This document shows, one piece after another, positions 14,237 through 17,054 of a stretch of 17,054 nucleotides of DNA. Below the pieces are notes generated by a model, which did not search any database, was not told where the DNA came from, and saw nothing but the letters and a program-made list of their open reading frames with translations. Source of the DNA: an uncultured Rickettsiales bacterium (GTDB lineage Bacteria > Pseudomonadota > Alphaproteobacteria > Rickettsiales > UBA1997); NCBI GenBank assembly GCA_948744995.1, contig CAPZCD010000023.1, forward strand, positions 1 through 17,054. The letters are read 5' to 3'. The position numbers and the translations under genes are program-made. How positions within the stretch are numbered: the first letter of the stretch is position 1; every line of letters starts with the position of its first letter.

Positions 14237-14305
14237 TGATTTTTACAGTAAGTGTTTAAAGATAAATAGAAAATGGGGACAGTACCTAATTCCAATCAGC
14301 AAAAA

Positions 14306-14334
14306 TTGTATTTTTCACAAAATAATTTTATAAT
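14306..14334 (+). promoter_or_regulatory. Sigma70-type promoter of mnmG
   Basis: -35 TTGTAT at 14306-14311, an exact 17-base spacer and a consensus -10 TATAAT at 14329-14334. The predicted start, near 14341, leaves a leader of about 26 bases to ATG 14367. Confidence 0.65.
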
Positions 14335-14366
14335 GCTAACTTATTCGATATTTTTATTAAAAATAT

Positions 14367-16193
14367 ATGTATGACACAATAGTTATTGGAGCGGGAAATG
14401 CCGGAATTGAGGCCGCCTGTGTTGCAGCTAGAATTGGAGCACAAGTAGCGCTAGTCACATTTGATAAAAACAATATTGGCGAATTATCCTGCAATCCATC
14501 TATAGGTGGTATAGCAAAAGGAACTATAGTCCGTGAAATAGATGCTCTAGATGGTATTATGGGTAAATGTGCCGATAGGTCTGGAACATATTTCAAAGTT
14601 CTAAATGCCAGTAAAGGTCCTGCTGTTCGTTCACCTCGATGTCAAGTCGACAGAGAATTATATAAAAAAGCTGTTTGGGATTGTCTAGATGAATACAAAA
14701 GTAATTTAAAATTAATATTTACAGAAGTTATTGATATAATAGTTAAAGACGGTAAGGCATGTGGTGTGGTTTTGAGTGATGGCGAGATTATTTTTTCAAA
14801 TGGAGTTATTGTTACAACAGGCACTTTTCTTAATGGTGTTATATATGTGGGACATGATGGTTATAGCGCCGGTAGAATTGGCGAAAAACCATCTAAAAAA
14901 TTAGCTAATTTTTTTGTGCGAAATGGATTTAATGTAGGTAGGTTAAAGACAGGAACACCAGCTAGATTGGATAAAAACACTATAGATTTTTCAAATCTGA
15001 AAGCACAAGAAGCAGATGTTATAGCGCAACCTTTTTCCTATTTGACGGATAAAATATCTGTCCCACAGCTGGAGTGTAAAATAACCTATACTAATAATAG
15101 GACACATAGGATAATTCTAGATAATATAAAGAAAAGTGCTATGTATGGTGGAAAAATAGTTGGTAGCGGTCCCAGATATTGTCCATCTATTGAAGATAAA
15201 TTGGTTAGATTTAGTGGTCGGGAAAGGCATCAGATATTTTTAGAATTAGAAGGGTTAAATAGCGATCTGGTCTACCCAAATGGAATTTCAACTTCGTTAC
15301 CAAAAGATATTCAAGAGGAATTTATACATACGATAGAAGGACTGGAAAAATGCCGAATAGTCAGATATGCCTATGCGATTGAATATGATTATGTTAGTCC
15401 ACTGGAGTTAAAGCCTACTTTGGAGACAAAGAGAATAAAAAATCTCTATTTGGTCGGTCAAATAAATGGTACAACTGGTTATGAAGAAGCTGCAGGACAG
15501 GGTATTGTAGCAGGTATAAATAGTGTGAGTTCAAAGCCGTTCATACTTGGGCGTGATGATAGCTATATCGGAGTTATGATTGATGATTTGACGACTTTAG
15601 GGGTAACTGAACCATACCGAATGTTTACCTCTAGGTCTGAATATCGGCTGTCGATTAGAGCTGATAATGCTGACCTGAGATTAACTGAAAAAGGTATTGA
15701 ATATGGCTGTGTTTCAACTATTAGGAAGGATTTGTTCTCAAAAAAGAAGTATCTTATAGCTGAGGCTGAAAAACTACTAAAATCTAAGATTATAACTGCT
15801 AGCCAGCTGAAAAATTTTAATATAAATATCAGGCAGGATGGTGCGGTACAGGATGCATATTCTCTTTTAAGTAATCCTAAAATAAGCTTTGATGATTTGG
15901 AAAATGTGTTTCCGGATTTAACTACTATTGATGGTGCCATAAAAGAGGAAATAGCTATACAAGCTGCCTATAATCCTTATATAGAGCGGCAAAAAAGGGA
16001 TATTGAGATGCTAAAAAAGGATAGAGAGGTGGTTATTCCGGATAATTTTGATTATGATAGTGTTGGTGGACTTACTAATGAAATTAAGGAGAAGTTAAAA
16101 AAATATAGGCCATATAATATAGAATCAGCAAGTAAGATTATGGGTGTCACCCCGGCAAGTATAGTTAATATATTAATAGTGCTGAAGAAGTAG
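14367..16193 (+). CDS. mnmG: MnmG, tRNA wobble-uridine carboxymethylaminomethyl modification enzyme
   Basis: FAD enzyme of 608 residues that, with MnmE, installs the cmnm5 group on U34 of several tRNAs and so aids reading of A/G-ending codons. Seen directly: the dinucleotide motif GAGNAG at 8-13, catalytic Cys42 in SCNPSIGG, RLKTGTPARLD at 192-202, catalytic Cys272 in RYCPSIEDK, and QINGTTGYEEAAGQG at 365-379. A C-terminal helical domain ends in SKIMGVTPASIVNIL. Length is close to the family norm of about 620-630, and both ends are intact. It has its own promoter. The common neighbours rsmG, parA and parB do not follow. The start codon lacks a clear Shine-Dalgarno sequence. Confidence 0.96.
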   Translation: MYDTIVIGAGNAGIEAACVAARIGAQVALVTFDKNNIGELSCNPSIGGIAKGTIVREIDALDGIMGKCADRSGTYFKVLNASKGPAVRSPRCQVDRELYKKAVWDCLDEYKSNLKLIFTEVIDIIVKDGKACGVVLSDGEIIFSNGVIVTTGTFLNGVIYVGHDGYSAGRIGEKPSKKLANFFVRNGFNVGRLKTGTPARLDKNTIDFSNLKAQEADVIAQPFSYLTDKISVPQLECKITYTNNRTHRIILDNIKKSAMYGGKIVGSGPRYCPSIEDKLVRFSGRERHQIFLELEGLNSDLVYPNGISTSLPKDIQEEFIHTIEGLEKCRIVRYAYAIEYDYVSPLELKPTLETKRIKNLYLVGQINGTTGYEEAAGQGIVAGINSVSSKPFILGRDDSYIGVMIDDLTTLGVTEPYRMFTSRSEYRLSIRADNADLRLTEKGIEYGCVSTIRKDLFSKKKYLIAEAEKLLKSKIITASQLKNFNINIRQDGAVQDAYSLLSNPKISFDDLENVFPDLTTIDGAIKEEIAIQAAYNPYIERQKRDIEMLKKDREVVIPDNFDYDSVGGLTNEIKEKLKKYRPYNIESASKIMGVTPASIVNILIVLKK

Positions 16194-16365
16194 GCAAGTA
16201 GGTGTAAAAGAAATTTTCGTACCAAATATAAAATTAACAAATACCAGTCGGAGGAAGAATTAATTTTTTGTTATAAATAAAAACAACTAAACTACAAGCA
16301 GAGCCTCCAGTTAATCCTAAAAATTCAGCTTTGCGAAAACTTTCGAAGAGTAAAATCTAATACTA

Positions 16366-16926
16366 CTAGTCAATAACTACGACTGGAACAGTCTTATAAT
16401 AACCACCTCCACTGTGGTATCTATAAGTACCAATCATACGAAAACATTTATTTTTAGGTAATTTTATAACTTGCTCGTCATAATAAACTTTATCTTCATT
16501 ATCTACAATTAACATAGTTAAACCCATGTTATTGTCATCTTCTTCACGAACCAAGGCAGAATTGTATAAATCAATATTGGACTTCAACACATAAATAACT
16601 CTCAAATTTTTATAGCTTATACACTCTCCTTTTTCTTTCAAAATAGTTAACCCTTGCATACACTTGTTTTGTATTTGTTTACTGTGCATATGCTTGTTTT
16701 TATCGTTATTTGCACTTATTGGTGTTTCAGTTATACTATCTGTATTTGTCGTTTTAGTATTTATTTTATTTGTGTTATTAGTACTTACAACTGTACTTGC
16801 ATTGTTTGTATCTGCTACAACATTTATGTTATTTGTACTCGCTGCAATACATACATTTTCTATAATTAAACTCATCAAGAGAATTGTTATAATTTTATAA
16901 TTATTAAATAATAGAAATTTTTTCAT
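16366..16926 (-). CDS. Secreted protein with Thr/Asn-rich 9-residue repeats and a Cys-containing C-terminal domain
   Basis: 186 residues, family not recognised. The N-terminus MKKFLLFNNYKIITILLMSL is a signal peptide with a plausible cleavage site at CIAA-S (about 29/30). Next comes a linker of imperfect 9-residue units: ASTNNINVV (29-37), ADTNNASTV (38-46), VSTNNTNKI (47-55), then NTKTTNTDS (56-64). A folded-looking domain follows at about 86-186, with Cys89, Cys102 and Cys161 and a Tyr/Gly-rich end (TYRYHSGGGYY, then VPVVVID). The only other Cys, Cys26, lies in the signal peptide and does not form a proper lipobox. A good ribosome binding site AGGA sits 7 bases before the ATG. It is probably periplasmic or surface-exposed; role unknown. 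No co-directional neighbour in the window. Confidence 0.72.
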   Translation of the reverse strand: MKKFLLFNNYKIITILLMSLIIENVCIAASTNNINVVADTNNASTVVSTNNTNKINTKTTNTDSITETPISANNDKNKHMHSKQIQNKCMQGLTILKEKGECISYKNLRVIYVLKSNIDLYNSALVREEDDNNMGLTMLIVDNEDKVYYDEQVIKLPKNKCFRMIGTYRYHSGGGYYKTVPVVVID

Positions 16927-16955
16927 TTTAAATCCTAGTTGTTTTTATATTCCGT

Positions 16956-16983
16956 ATAGTAGGCTATTTTATTAAAATAGCAA
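16956..16983 (-). promoter_or_regulatory. Candidate promoter with a palindromic spacer, upstream of the repeat-bearing secreted protein
   Basis: Minus strand: -35 TTGCTA (complement of 16978-16983), a 16-base spacer and -10 TACTAT (complement of 16956-16961). An 8-bp-arm palindrome GCTATTTT/AAAATAGC (16963-16970 and 16974-16981) fills the spacer and overlaps the -35 box, as an operator might. The match to consensus is moderate. Confidence 0.35.
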
Positions 16984-17054
16984 TATATGTAATTATTTTT
17001 TGGCTCTGGTCTCCATTTCTTGATATTCACCTAAGCAACTTTATTTCTATAATA

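Larger units (their letters stand above)
13864..14366. other. Divergent intergenic region between the permease and mnmG
   Basis: About 500 bases without a coding frame I would support. It contains a promoter for each flanking gene, a nested hairpin at 14178-14236, and the motif GGGGACAGTACC at 14275-14286 with an opposing GGTACTG at 13945-13951. The remainder is plain AT-rich sequence. Confidence 0.6.

Noticed and set aside
16654..16900. Hydrophobic plus-strand frames rich in Val, Phe and Cys opposite the secreted protein
   Set aside because: They are the reverse complement of the Thr/Asn repeat region; the repeat creates long stop-free antisense frames. The minus-strand frame has a signal peptide, a ribosome binding site and a domain.

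Overview
The window is about 17 kb of very AT-rich, gene-dense bacterial DNA. It looks like a reduced-genome alphaproteobacterium, most likely Rickettsiales-like and host-associated. This placement rests on base composition, on the frr-uppS-(cdsA position) gene order, on an alphaproteobacterial DUF2793 phage-type protein, on short coupled operons, and on several truncated or degenerate genes. The species was not identified. I saw no rRNA, tRNA, CRISPR array or intact insertion sequence.

Layout, left to right. 1-759 has no supportable gene, but holds a perfect 13-bp-arm palindrome and a GC-rich hairpin that probably ends the next operon. 760-3666 (minus) is a coupled operon aroK-mreD-mrdA: shikimate kinase followed by two rod-shape/cell-wall elongation proteins. 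A good promoter for it overlaps the start of the divergent gene. 3771-4896 (plus) holds tsaB (tRNA t6A synthesis) and then only the C-terminal half of a D-Ala-D-Ala ligase. 5314-8058 (minus) is a tightly packed operon: a 100-aa hypothetical, frr, uppS with an unusual membrane segment, a membrane protein at the cdsA position that lacks the CdsA signature, and a secreted SH3-domain protein. 8206-8784 (plus) is a GNAT acetyltransferase, convergent with a minus-strand pair, single-cluster ferredoxin and lolD (8837-9747). 9969-10892 (plus) is a cysteine synthase-family enzyme with an altered substrate loop. 10987-12524 (plus) is a two-gene phage-type cassette: a DUF2793 tail/spike-like protein and a small companion. 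12643-13863 (minus) is a MacB-type permease without an attached or adjacent ATPase. 13864-14366 is a 500-bp gap with divergent promoters, a nested hairpin and a possible REP/IS200-like motif. 14367-16193 (plus) is mnmG. 16366-16926 (minus) is a secreted protein with a Thr/Asn-rich 9-residue repeat linker.

The housekeeping themes are envelope building (PBP2, MreD, UppS, LolD, a ddl remnant), tRNA modification (TsaB, MnmG) and ribosome recycling (Frr). Retention of mreD, mrdA and uppS suggests that a peptidoglycan lifestyle persists, so a complete ddl and a real cdsA would be expected elsewhere in the genome. The accessory items most worth attention are the isolated tail-fibre/spike cassette, the degenerate CdsA-position protein, the membrane-tethered UppS and the repeat-bearing secreted protein.
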